DNA of 64,000 bases, taken from assembly GCF_004795735.1 (NCBI RefSeq), contig NZ_CP039247.1, positions 2,294,001 through 2,358,000 of the forward strand, written 5' to 3'. This document shows, piece by piece, positions 56,433 through 64,000 of this stretch; within the stretch, counting starts at the first letter, position 1, and each line of letters opens with the position of its first letter. Under the pieces are notes generated by a model. The model was not told the origin of the DNA and ran no database searches. It worked only from the letters and a program-made list of their open reading frames with translations. The DNA is from Corynebacterium endometrii (GTDB lineage Bacteria; Actinomycetota; Actinomycetes; Mycobacteriales; Mycobacteriaceae). The translations under genes and the position numbers were made by a program.

Positions 56433-58145
56433 TTATGCCTGCTGTGCCCGGGAAGCACGGACGATGATGTCGTTAGCTTCGCGGTCAGTCAGAGCAGCTT
56501 CAGCCTGGAGCTCGGCGTCGACGAAGTTCTTGAAGTTGGCAACCTCCTTCTCACGCTGTGCATCGCCCCAGTCCAGCAAAGGTGCCACGAATTCGGCGAT
56601 GGCGTCTGCGGAATCCACACCGCGGTCGCCGTACTCGATGGCCACGCGGAGGCGACGGTTAATGATGTCGTCGAGGTGCTGTGCACCCTCATGCGTCACG
56701 GCGTAGCGGACCTCAGCCCACAGGTAGGACTCGGCGTTCGGGACGGTCTCGAGCAAGGAGGCATCGTCAGCAGCAGGAGCCAGCACCTCACCAATCAGGG
56801 AGCCGTAGCGGCCAAGTAGGTGCTCGATGGTTTCTTCGCTCAGGCCATAACGCTGCGCCAGGGTTGGCACCTGGTTGGCCAGGGCGTGGTAGCCATCGGC
56901 GCCCAGAATCGGGGTGTTTTCGGTGACGGATTCTGGGACCTCACGCTTGAGTTCCTTGGCTGCCAGGTCCACGGCATCCTTACCGATGACGCGGTAGGTG
57001 GTGTACTTACCACCGGCGACCGAAACCATGCCCGGGGCGACCTTGGCCACAGCGTGGTTGCGGGAAAGGTTGCTGGTGGAGTCGGACTTACCGGACAGCA
57101 GCGGGCGCAGACCGGAGTAGACGCCAACGATGTCGTCCTGGGTGATCTGGCGCTCGACGCGCTGGTTGACCTCATCCAGGATGTACTTGATATCGGCCTT
57201 GGTCGGTGCTGGCTCTGGCAGGTCCAGGCCCTTTTCCCAGTCGGTGTCGGTGGTACCGATGATCCAGTACTCACCCCACGGAATGACGAAGAGCACGGAC
57301 TTTTCGGTGACGAAGCACAGTGCGGCCTCGCAATCGAGGGCATCCTTCGGCACGACGATGTGCACGCCCTTGGAAGCGTGAACGGTGAATTTGCCCTGGA
57401 CACCGGCCATGTCCTGGATCTTGTCGTTCCACACGCCGGTGGCGTTGATGAAGGACTTGCCGTGAATGACGGTCTCGCGGCCGGTGGCGGTATCACGGAC
57501 CTTGGCACCGGTGATGCGGCCGGAGCGGTTCTTTTCAAAGCCGATGACCTCGGTGTGCGGGCGGACGCTGGCGCCGTACTCGGCTGCGGTACGCAGCACG
57601 GTCATGGTATGGCGAGCATCGTCGACCAGGGTGTCGAAGTAACGAACGCCACCGACGACGGCATCGTCCTTTAGACCCGGTGCGCGCTTGAGCACGCCCT
57701 TGCGGGTGAGATGCTTTTGCATCGGCACGCTCTTAGCACCACCCATGAGGTCATAGAGGGTGAAGCCGCCGAACATCATGACACGCTCCCACACGTGGTG
57801 GGTCAACGGGAAGATGAACCGCAGTGGCTTGACCAGGTGCGGTGCCAGGGTGGACATGTTGAGTTCGCGCTCGTGCAGGGACTCAGCGACCAGGCGGAAG
57901 TCCAACATCGCCAGGTAACGCAGGCCGCCGTGGAACATCTTGGAGGAACGCGACGAGGTACCAGAAGCGAAATCGCGGGCCTCAATGACTGCGGTCTTCA
58001 GGCCGCGGGTGGCTGCGTCGACTGCAGCACCAGCGCCGACGGAACCGCCGCCGATGATAACGACGTCATATTCCTCGTTCTCGTAGTTGTTCCAGGCATT
58101 GTCGAAGTACTCATTGTTAAAGCCGTGATTGCTTAGCTTGGCCAT
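56433..58145 (-). CDS. glpD: Aerobic glycerol-3-phosphate dehydrogenase
   Basis: A 570-residue FAD-dependent enzyme. VVIIGGGSVGAGAAVDAATRG is the FAD-binding motif and SSRSSKMFHGGLRYL is the family block. IGTTDTDWEKGLDLP and YTTYRVIGKDAV follow. It oxidises glycerol 3-phosphate to DHAP at the membrane, feeding electrons to the quinone pool. ATG 58145 is chosen because GAGG lies 6-7 nt upstream; an ATG at 58157 has no usable spacing. First gene of the glp operon, preceded by a 319-bp regulatory region. Confidence 0.96.
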   Translation of the reverse strand: MAKLSNHGFNNEYFDNAWNNYENEEYDVVIIGGGSVGAGAAVDAATRGLKTAVIEARDFASGTSSRSSKMFHGGLRYLAMLDFRLVAESLHERELNMSTLAPHLVKPLRFIFPLTHHVWERVMMFGGFTLYDLMGGAKSVPMQKHLTRKGVLKRAPGLKDDAVVGGVRYFDTLVDDARHTMTVLRTAAEYGASVRPHTEVIGFEKNRSGRITGAKVRDTATGRETVIHGKSFINATGVWNDKIQDMAGVQGKFTVHASKGVHIVVPKDALDCEAALCFVTEKSVLFVIPWGEYWIIGTTDTDWEKGLDLPEPAPTKADIKYILDEVNQRVERQITQDDIVGVYSGLRPLLSGKSDSTSNLSRNHAVAKVAPGMVSVAGGKYTTYRVIGKDAVDLAAKELKREVPESVTENTPILGADGYHALANQVPTLAQRYGLSEETIEHLLGRYGSLIGEVLAPAADDASLLETVPNAESYLWAEVRYAVTHEGAQHLDDIINRRLRVAIEYGDRGVDSADAIAEFVAPLLDWGDAQREKEVANFKNFVDAELQAEAALTDREANDIIVRASRAQQA

Positions 58146-58464
58146 TACTGACCTCATCTCCTCTCGCTAGCGGCTGCGACTCCATTCGCGGCGGTACTTC
58201 TGGTACCCCAGACGCAGCTGGTAGTTGGTTTGGTGTGCCCCTGTTCTAGTGGCGAGGCAGCGAAGAAATTTTCTCCTTATCCTTATGGTATGTTCCTCAG
58301 CCTGGCATAACCTGTGAGGTTACGCACCCGTAAGTTTCCCTATCGTAACCAGGCGATTTTGCAAGTTTCCAAAGCCAAACAAAAAGGAAAACTACCCCAA
58401 TTAGGGGGAATTAGGGATCGAAAAAGGGCGCCCCGCTACGCGAGACGCCCGAACGGACTGGTTA
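58146..58464. promoter_or_regulatory. glp operon upstream region with a palindromic operator candidate
   Basis: No gene in 319 bp. At 58308-58322 TAACCT GTG AGGTTA is a perfect 15-bp palindrome about 165 bp before the glpD ATG, a plausible repressor site such as a DeoR-type GlpR or GntR protein. AT-rich patches around 58270-58360 could carry promoter elements. The left end has the terminator of the next gene. Confidence 0.5.
58425..58452 (-). terminator. Terminator of the PlsC-HAD fusion gene
   Basis: On the minus strand GGGCGTC...GCGCCC forms a stem beyond the stop at 58465, followed by TTTTTCG. Confidence 0.75.
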
Positions 58465-60294
58465 TTACTTCTTCTTGTTCTGCAGCCTAAACATGGCTTC
58501 CAGCACCTCTGCAATGCCGTTCTTATCAGCCGAATACGTCACAGATTCTGCATTCTTCACCACATCAATCGGTGCGGTTTCTAGTGCCACGACGGTGGCT
58601 TCCGTCATGAAGGTCTCATCGCCTGCTTCGCCGGCAAAGACCAACGCGTCTTCTTCTGCAGCTTCCAGGTTCTCCAGCACAACTGCCGCTGCCTTCAAGC
58701 GGGAGGCAGCAGTAATGACGACGCCGTTGACATCGTCGTTAAGCTGCAGGCCCTCAGCAGACTCACCCAAGGCTTCCCGTACGCCGTCGACGGTGCCGAC
58801 TGCCAGGCCCGCTACGACCTCATCACCTTCGGTCGACCACTCAATCTGCAGGTCAGCAGCCTCAGCCGCGGCTTTGATGGCCTCGACCTGCGCGGCATCA
58901 ATGCCATGTACAGCAATGACATCGCCACCTTGGCGGACGACAGCGCCGTTGTGCTCAATACGCCACAGGGCCTGCGGAATATCGGCGCCGATGGTGTCAT
59001 CGTCATGCGCGGCAGCATGGGCAGACATCACGACGAGGACCTCTGCGGTCGGGTAGACATCCTCAAGCGCCTGGCGCAGACGGGAGTTGAGCTGGCCATC
59101 CTTAAACAACAACGCGGTCTCATCGACTGCCAGCACGCGCGGGATGTCCGAGTAGTTGGCCTTCATCCGGTGCGGCAGGCGGGAAACAATCAGACGCGAC
59201 TGAGTTGCTGCTGAGAGTAAGCCCTGCTCCAGCGGGGAGCCGGCGAAGATTTCCTTGCTGCTCGTCGACAGCGAGGCCTGGGCTTCCGCGATGTCCGCTT
59301 TGACCGAGTTCATAATTTCGGTGACCTTGCCACGGCTTTCATCAATGCCACGGTTGGCCTCCTCAACTACTGCGTTGAGGTTGTCCTGGATCCACTCCAG
59401 GGTCTCCGGCGCGGTGCGCTTGACCTCTTCTACCTGGGCCTTCGCTGGAAGGGCCAGGCGCTCATGCACCAATTCCGAGGTGGTCTGGGAAATGCGGTCG
59501 CGCAGACCGATCAGGTCATGGCGCAGGCGACGCTCGCGGTAACGCTCAGCCTCAACCTCGCGGTCAGCAGCTTCAGCTTCCTCCAGGGTCGGCGCACCGC
59601 CGCCTAAGCGGGCCGGCACCCAGAACTCACCCTTGGGCATCTCGCCAAACTCGGCTTCGTAGAGGCCCCAAAGCTTTTCAATGCCCTCCTGCATCCGCCG
59701 GCGCAGCTCCGCCGTATCGGCCTCTGCATCACCGGTGGGGTGGAAAGGCTCGAGCACCTCAATGAAAATCGGGGTCTTAGACGGCTTAAAGTTCTTCTTC
59801 TGCCCCTTGGTCCAGATGCGCTGGGAGCCAAAGATGACCTGCGGAACAATCGGCACGCCGGCTTCATGGGCAATGCGGGCAGCACCGGTGCGCATGGAAC
59901 GAATCTCAAAACTGCGCGAGATAGTGCCCTCCGCGAAGACACCCACCAGGTGTCCGGCGCGCGCGAGGTCCACCGCGTTGTAGAAAGACTCGGTACCATC
60001 CACGCGGTCGACCGGGATATGGCCCATCGCGCGCATGGCAGCACCGACACCTTTGACCTCAAAGATGCCGGCCTTGGTCAGATAGCGCACCAAGCGGTTT
60101 TGCAGTCGCGGAATGAACCCGCCGAAGACGAAGTCCATGTAGCCGGTGTGGTTAATGACCACCACGGCACCGCCCTTGGTGGGGATGTTGTCCTCACCAC
60201 TGGTGCGAATCTTCCAGCCTTCTAATGCGACAAAGACGCGCGCGAGTTCAACGGCGCCACGGTAGAAGAGATTTTGAAAAACGTTGATTTTCAC
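58465..60294 (-). CDS. PlsC acyltransferase fused to a degenerate HAD domain
   Basis: A 609-residue protein. Residues about 20-230 are a 1-acyl-glycerol-3-phosphate acyltransferase domain: NHTGYMD gives the HX4D motif (His49, Asp54), and VFAEGTISRS and PIVPQVIFG fit later motifs. A charged helical linker (about 250-370) follows. The rest aligns with Cof-type HAD proteins: LAVDETALLF (Asp391) replaces the normal DIDGTL, and VFAGEAGDETFM replaces GDMPNDIEM, seen intact in the HAD gene at 53209. Catalytic aspartates are thus largely lost. Starts GTG at 60294, 28 nt after serS, so co-transcribed with it. The relatives Rv3814c-Rv3816c are single-domain acyltransferases. Confidence 0.8.
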   Translation of the reverse strand: MKINVFQNLFYRGAVELARVFVALEGWKIRTSGEDNIPTKGGAVVVINHTGYMDFVFGGFIPRLQNRLVRYLTKAGIFEVKGVGAAMRAMGHIPVDRVDGTESFYNAVDLARAGHLVGVFAEGTISRSFEIRSMRTGAARIAHEAGVPIVPQVIFGSQRIWTKGQKKNFKPSKTPIFIEVLEPFHPTGDAEADTAELRRRMQEGIEKLWGLYEAEFGEMPKGEFWVPARLGGGAPTLEEAEAADREVEAERYRERRLRHDLIGLRDRISQTTSELVHERLALPAKAQVEEVKRTAPETLEWIQDNLNAVVEEANRGIDESRGKVTEIMNSVKADIAEAQASLSTSSKEIFAGSPLEQGLLSAATQSRLIVSRLPHRMKANYSDIPRVLAVDETALLFKDGQLNSRLRQALEDVYPTAEVLVVMSAHAAAHDDDTIGADIPQALWRIEHNGAVVRQGGDVIAVHGIDAAQVEAIKAAAEAADLQIEWSTEGDEVVAGLAVGTVDGVREALGESAEGLQLNDDVNGVVITAASRLKAAAVVLENLEAAEEDALVFAGEAGDETFMTEATVVALETAPIDVVKNAESVTYSADKNGIAEVLEAMFRLQNKKK

Positions 60295-60322
60295 AAGCGC
60301 GCCTTCAAAAATCGACTGCGTT

Positions 60323-61582
60323 TTACTTCTTCGGGGTCAAGACATCCTTGCCCACGAATGGGCGCAGTGCTTCCGGAACCACGACAGAGCCATCGGCCTG
60401 CTGATGGTTTTCCAGAATAGCCACCAGCCAGCGGGTGGTAGCCAAGGTGCCGTTCAGCGTGGCGGCAGTCTGAGCCTTGCCATTTTCATCGCGGTAACGG
60501 ATGGACAGACGACGTGCCTGGAAGGTGGTGCAGTTCGAAGTCGAGGTCAGCTCACGGTAGGTGCGCTGCGTGGGGACCCATGCCTCGTTGTCGTACTTAC
60601 GTGCTGCGGAATCACCCAGGTCACCACCAGCGATATCGATGGTGCGGTACGGCAGCTCCATGGCAGCGAGCATGTCCTTTTCCATCTGCAGCAGCTGCTG
60701 GTGCTGCTCGGCTGCATCTTCTGGCTTGCAGTAGACAAACATCTCTAGCTTGTCGAACTGGTGCACGCGCAGGATGCCGCGGGTGTCCTTACCGTGCGAG
60801 CCTGCTTCACGACGGAAGCAGGAGGACCAACCGGTGTAGCGCAGCGGACCATCAGACAGATCGATGATCTCGTCCTTGTGATAACCAGCCAGAGCAACCT
60901 CGGAGGTGCCGACCAGGTAGAGGTCATCGGCAGGCAGGTAGTAGACCTCGTCGGAGTGCTGACCCAAGAAGCCGGTGCCCTGCATGATGTCCGGGCGGAC
61001 CAGGACCGGCGGAATCATCAGCTGGAAACCAGCCTCGCGCGCCTTCTGCGCAGCCAGCATCAGCATGCCCATCTGCAGGAATGCGCCGTCACCGGTGAGG
61101 TAATAGAAGCGGGCGCCGCCAACCTTGGCGCCGCGCTTGACGTCAATCAGGCCCAGGGACTCGCCCAGCTCCAGGTGGTCTTTCGGCTCAAAATCGAACT
61201 CCGGGATCTCACCCACGTGCTCGAGGACCACAAAGTCATCCTCGCCGCCCGCCGGTGCACCCTCGACTACGTTGGACAGCTTCATCTGCAGATCAACTAC
61301 GGCCTGCTCGGCCTCGCGCTGGGCCTCCTCGGCCTCCTTGACATTGGCCTTGAGCTCGTTGGAGCCCTCGAGCAAGGCCGGGCGGTCCTCGGGGGCGGCC
61401 TGCCCAATCTTCTTACCAAAGGCCTTCTGCTCGGAGCGCAGCTCGTCGGCGCAGGAAATGGCAGCACGGCGGGCCTCGTCAGCGGCGATGAGCTGATCTA
61501 CTAGGGCCGGGTCCTCGCCACGGGTGACCTGGGAGGCACGGACAACGTCTGGGTTTTCGCGGAGGAATTTGAGATCAATCAC
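60323..61582 (-). CDS. serS: Seryl-tRNA synthetase
   Basis: A 419-residue class II synthetase. The N-terminal coiled-coil arm (residues about 30-105) is followed by motif 2 ([20 protein letters not shown]) and motif 3 ([18 protein letters not shown]). It charges tRNA-Ser and tRNA-Sec. The GTG at 61582 is chosen because the protein starts [12 protein letters not shown], and TAAGAT lies 7 nt upstream (61595-61590), so it is probably leaderless. A longer frame to 61609 has no signals. Matches Rv3834c. Confidence 0.97.
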   Translation of the reverse strand: MIDLKFLRENPDVVRASQVTRGEDPALVDQLIAADEARRAAISCADELRSEQKAFGKKIGQAAPEDRPALLEGSNELKANVKEAEEAQREAEQAVVDLQMKLSNVVEGAPAGGEDDFVVLEHVGEIPEFDFEPKDHLELGESLGLIDVKRGAKVGGARFYYLTGDGAFLQMGMLMLAAQKAREAGFQLMIPPVLVRPDIMQGTGFLGQHSDEVYYLPADDLYLVGTSEVALAGYHKDEIIDLSDGPLRYTGWSSCFRREAGSHGKDTRGILRVHQFDKLEMFVYCKPEDAAEQHQQLLQMEKDMLAAMELPYRTIDIAGGDLGDSAARKYDNEAWVPTQRTYRELTSTSNCTTFQARRLSIRYRDENGKAQTAATLNGTLATTRWLVAILENHQQADGSVVVPEALRPFVGKDVLTPKK

Positions 61583-61589
61583 GCCGAAG

Positions 61590-61595
61590 ATCTTA
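61590..61595 (-). promoter_or_regulatory. -10 element of serS (leaderless)
   Basis: TAAGAT on the minus strand ends 7 nt before the GTG start of serS, with no ribosome-binding site between. Confidence 0.55.
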
Positions 61596-61631
61596 CCCCA
61601 CGTACCCACCCGCGCGGGCGTGAAGACGCGG

Positions 61632-61674
61632 TTGATCTGGTCATAACCAGAGACTTAAGATGGTTACATGACCA
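61632..61674 (+). promoter_or_regulatory. Promoter and autoregulatory operator of the GntR regulator
   Basis: TTGATC (61632-61637) and TAAGAT (61656-61661) are 18 bp apart, with ATG 61668 placed 6 nt later, so the message is leaderless. Between the two elements TCTGGT cata ACCAGA (61636-61651) is a perfect inverted repeat, and TGGT tacatg ACCA (61661-61674) overlaps the start. These fit HutC/FadR-type GntR sites and suggest autorepression. Confidence 0.6.
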
Positions 61675-62420
61675 CTAAGCCGTCTTTGCCTGCCCGTGAG
61701 ATCACTGACGGACCCGTGCCCAAGCACGCTCAGCTGCGGGATATCCTCTCTGAACTGTGCCGGACCACCCTGAAACCTGGCGATCTCCTCCCCGGGGAAC
61801 GCCTGCTGGAGGAGGCCTATGGGGTCTCCCGCATCACCGTGCGACGCGCCATCGGTGACCTGGTGGCCGCGGGCCGGCTCCGCCGGGTGCGCGGCAAGGG
61901 CACATTCGTGGCCCCCAATCCCCTGGTTTCCCGCATGCACCTGGCCAGCTTCTCGGATGAGATGGGGGCCCAGGACGTCAGCGCCTCATCCAAGATCCTG
62001 CTCTCCGGCCGCGCCTCGCCGCCCGAGGAGGTCAGTGAGTTCTTTGGCACCGACCCATCCATCACGCATACCCACCTGCGCCGCCTGCGCCTGGGCGACG
62101 GCGAGCCGTATTCCATCGATGACGGCTGGTACAACGCCAACTACGTGCCCAACCTCTTAGAAAATGACGTGTACAAATCCGTCTACGCCATCCTGGACGC
62201 CGACTTTGAGGTCCCCATCACGGAGGCGGATCAGACCGTCACCGCCATCGCCGCCACCGCCGAGGTAGCCCGCCTGCTCGACGTGGCTGAGGGCACCCCG
62301 CTCCTGCACATCATCCGATACTCCCGCAGCAACGATAAACCCGTGGAATGGTGTTCCTCCGTCTACCGCACGGACCGCTACCGCCTGACCACCCGCGTCG
62401 GCCGCGCGCTGGACGTCTAA
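61668..62420 (+). CDS. GntR-family regulator with UTRA effector domain (HutC subfamily)
   Basis: A 250-residue regulator. The N-terminal winged helix is clear (PGDLLPGERLLEEAYGVSRI, then TVRRAIGDLVAAG and RVRGKGTFV). Residues about 85-245 form a UTRA ligand domain, with PYSIDDGWYNANYVPNLL and VARLLDVAEGTPLLHI typical of the HutC/DasR/NagR group. Ligands of relatives are amino sugars or histidine derivatives. It is divergent from serS with its own operator. Regulated genes cannot be told; no sugar genes adjoin. Confidence 0.9.
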   Translation: MTTKPSLPAREITDGPVPKHAQLRDILSELCRTTLKPGDLLPGERLLEEAYGVSRITVRRAIGDLVAAGRLRRVRGKGTFVAPNPLVSRMHLASFSDEMGAQDVSASSKILLSGRASPPEEVSEFFGTDPSITHTHLRRLRLGDGEPYSIDDGWYNANYVPNLLENDVYKSVYAILDADFEVPITEADQTVTAIAATAEVARLLDVAEGTPLLHIIRYSRSNDKPVEWCSSVYRTDRYRLTTRVGRALDV

Positions 62421-62461
62421 ACCTCCCCGTCCCAGCCGGGGCGGGTAAGATAGGCACTCTT

Positions 62462-63541
62462 ATGAGCACAGCTACATCTTGGCGCTCAGGCGCCGCCGTC
62501 AACACGATGCTGGTCGCCGCCCTGGCCACCGGCGTCTTCGTTGCAAGCTATGACCTTGCTAGCTCCCCGGATTCCGCCATCTTGGGCGGCACTTCAGCGG
62601 CACCCACCACCAACGCCGAAGGTGAAGTGGTTGGGACAAACGCGCCGTTTACCACCGCAGATGTGGGCACCTGCCTAAATTGGGAGGTAGCTGAGGACGG
62701 CGCCGTAGCGAATTTCCAGCAGACCCCGTGTGAGCAGGAGCATCGCTTCGAGGTCTCAAAACGTGAGGACCTAGGCATCTACCCCACCAGCGAGTTTGGG
62801 CCCGATGCTGACATGCCCGATCTGGCCCGCCAGGCCGAGCTGCGCGAAGAGCTGTGCCATTCGGCCACCATCACCTACCTGGGGGGCAAGTTCGATCCGG
62901 CCGGAAAATACGCCATCGCACCAATCCTGCCGCCGGCGTCCGCCTGGGCCAACGGTGACCGCACCTTGCTGTGCGGCCTTCAGACCACCGACGAACAGGG
63001 CACCCCGCTGCCCACATCCGGCAAGGTAGTGGACAACGATCAGGCCAATATCGCGCAAGCGGGTGACTGCCGCGCCGTAGGTGAGGATCAGGTGCTGCGC
63101 ACCGTAGATTGCGCCGAACCCCACCAGCTGGAGACCACGGCGGTGGTCAATCTTGGCGAGCGTTTCCCCGAGGGCTTCCCGGAGATCGGGCAACAGGATG
63201 ACTTCCTTGCCGATCGCTGCGCCCAGACCGCGGAGGAGTACATGGGCGGCGAGGAAAACCTCTACCAGTCCACGCTGCAGGTCTACTGGGGCACGGTGTT
63301 GGAGGATTCCTGGAACGGCGGCACCCGTTCAGTGAATTGCTCTTTGATGCATGCCAACCCAGCCACCAACTCCTTCTCCACGATCGTGGGTTCCGCCACC
63401 GATGGGCGCGAGGCGCTCAGCATCAATGGCGCCCCTCCCACCGCCCAGCCGAAGCGCAACCCGCTGCGGTCCGAGGCCGGTCAGCCACCGGCACCCGCCC
63501 CAGCCGAGCCAGGTCAGGCCCCGGCCGCGCCGGCGCAGTAA
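62462..63541 (+). CDS. Septum-formation-family secreted protein, Rv3835 counterpart
   Basis: A 359-residue protein with an N-terminal membrane anchor or signal (NTMLVAALATGVFVASYDL) and a cysteine-containing outer region with two related domains. DVGTCLNWEVAEDGAVANFQ with PCEQEHRFEV, and AGDCRAVGEDQVLRTVDC with CAEPHQLETTAVV, are paired Cys-His blocks of the septum formation family. The C-terminus is Pro/Ala rich (QPPAPAPAEPGQAPAAPAQ), as in wall-spanning proteins. Role unknown beyond the family name. Located between serS and the zincin gene as Rv3834c-Rv3836. Confidence 0.8.
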   Translation: MSTATSWRSGAAVNTMLVAALATGVFVASYDLASSPDSAILGGTSAAPTTNAEGEVVGTNAPFTTADVGTCLNWEVAEDGAVANFQQTPCEQEHRFEVSKREDLGIYPTSEFGPDADMPDLARQAELREELCHSATITYLGGKFDPAGKYAIAPILPPASAWANGDRTLLCGLQTTDEQGTPLPTSGKVVDNDQANIAQAGDCRAVGEDQVLRTVDCAEPHQLETTAVVNLGERFPEGFPEIGQQDDFLADRCAQTAEEYMGGEENLYQSTLQVYWGTVLEDSWNGGTRSVNCSLMHANPATNSFSTIVGSATDGREALSINGAPPTAQPKRNPLRSEAGQPPAPAPAEPGQAPAAPAQ

Positions 63542-63557
63542 GCAGCGCAGGTAAGCC

Positions 63558-63905
63558 GTGGTCTCCGTCAGCGAAGAACGTTTCGATGAGATGGTCAACG
63601 ACGCGCTTGACTGCCTCCCCGATGAATTCGTCGCGCGCATGCGCAACCTCGTGATCATGGTGGAAGATTACAACCCTGAAGACCCGGAAATCCTGGGCCT
63701 GTACGAGGGGGTGGCCTTAACGGAACGGACCTTCGATCACACGGGTTTCCTCCCGGACGCCATTTTCATTTACAAGGGCGCCCTCCAGGATTGGTGCCAG
63801 ACGGAAAGCGAACTAGCCCACCAGGTCAAGGTGACTGTCTTCCACGAGCTCGGCCATTACTTTGGCATCGACGAACACGGCCTCCACGAACTGGGGTGGG
63901 GCTAA
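63558..63905 (+). CDS. Zincin-like metallopeptidase family protein, Rv3836 counterpart
   Basis: A 115-residue small protein with the zinc motif HELGHYFGIDEH (His96, Glu97, His100, with Asp105 as third ligand candidate), matching the minimal zincin family DUF1025. The N-terminal part has EERFDEMVNDALDCLPDEF, typical of the family. Substrate and activity are unknown. Starts GTG at 63558, 17 bp after the upstream stop, so probably in operon with the septum-formation protein gene. Confidence 0.88.
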   Translation: MVSVSEERFDEMVNDALDCLPDEFVARMRNLVIMVEDYNPEDPEILGLYEGVALTERTFDHTGFLPDAIFIYKGALQDWCQTESELAHQVKVTVFHELGHYFGIDEHGLHELGWG

Positions 63906-63914
63906 CACCCCGGC

Positions 63915-64000
63915 CTACAGGTCCAAGTCCGCCCAGCGTTTTAGCTCCCACTCGCCGAACGGCCTGCCGCCCGGCTCGAGCACCGTAAACCGGCAATTGG
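63915..64000 (-). CDS. C-terminal end of a probable histidine phosphatase
   Basis: Only the last 28 codons are in the window, encoding NCRFTVLEPGGRPFGEW and then ELKRWADLDL before a TAG at 63917-63915. The N-x-V-x-x-L-E ... W-x-L beta-strand ending and the position next to the Rv3836 counterpart match the phosphoglycerate-mutase-like protein Rv3837c. The catalytic RHG motif is outside the window, so this is tentative. Confidence 0.45.
   Translation of the reverse strand, partial: NCRFTVLEPGGRPFGEWELKRWADLDL

Overview
The window is a contiguous piece of a Corynebacterium chromosome (high-GC, mycolic-acid-containing actinobacterium). The evidence is gene content and order: pks13, fadD32, two mycolyltransferases, a cutinase-like Rv3802c homologue, aftB, ubiA (DPPR synthase), glfT2 and glf form the arabinogalactan/mycolate cluster known from Mycobacterium tuberculosis Rv3799c-Rv3813c, and the left half matches Rv0204c-Rv0237 (mmpL3, NYN protein, trmB, pckA, a methyltransferase, a GT4 glycosyltransferase, two membrane proteins, an acyltransferase, aftD, a DUF2613 protein and an LpqI-like GH3 enzyme). 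No rRNA, tRNA, CRISPR array, insertion sequence or prophage was seen. The species cannot be fixed from the sequence alone.

Layout. 0-6.5 kb: the start of an ABC exporter gene divergent from a MarR regulator, a DJ-1/PfpI protein, a decayed phnA remnant, a CPA2 cation/proton antiporter, a VanW-family protein, a GH3 lipoprotein and a universal stress protein. 6.5-15.7 kb: envelope glycoconjugate cluster (DUF2613, aftD, TmaT-like acyltransferase, DUF3068, a GT-C-like membrane protein, a GT4 glycosyltransferase, an MtrP-like methyltransferase). 15.7-23.3 kb: pckA, then trmB-NYN-mmpL3-Rv0204c-like-DUF3054 in one direction. 23.3-26.9 kb: HNH protein, fumC, and a DUF4126 gene with an apparently unannotated 28-codon ORF. 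26.9-50.8 kb: the mycolate/arabinogalactan cluster on the minus strand, with a DUF5129 protein, a degenerate ArsC-like protein and gltS inserted before glf. 51-64 kb: a PGRP-type amidase, a HAD phosphatase, glpD-glpF-glpK, a PlsC-HAD fusion, serS, a GntR/UTRA regulator, a septum-formation-family protein, a zincin and the end of a probable histidine phosphatase.

Function together. FadD32, AccD and Pks13 make mycolates. The TmaT-like acyltransferase, MtrP-like methyltransferase and MmpL3/CmpL1 serve trehalose monomycolate maturation and export. The two mycolyltransferases attach mycolates to acceptors. UbiA with the PAP2 protein supplies the arabinose donor, Glf and GlfT2 build galactan, and AftB and AftD build arabinan. 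The window therefore holds much of a mycomembrane assembly pathway. The most noteworthy less-explained items are a 28-aa ORF with strong RBS and terminator at the end of the pks13 operon direction, a GT-C-like protein of unknown substrate, a PlsC acyltransferase fused to a catalytically degenerate HAD domain, a phnA fossil, and clustered operator-like repeats before cell-wall genes.

Many starts lie 6-8 nt after a TANNNT -10 element, so leaderless transcription is probably common here. Minus-strand genes are given with start < end coordinates.
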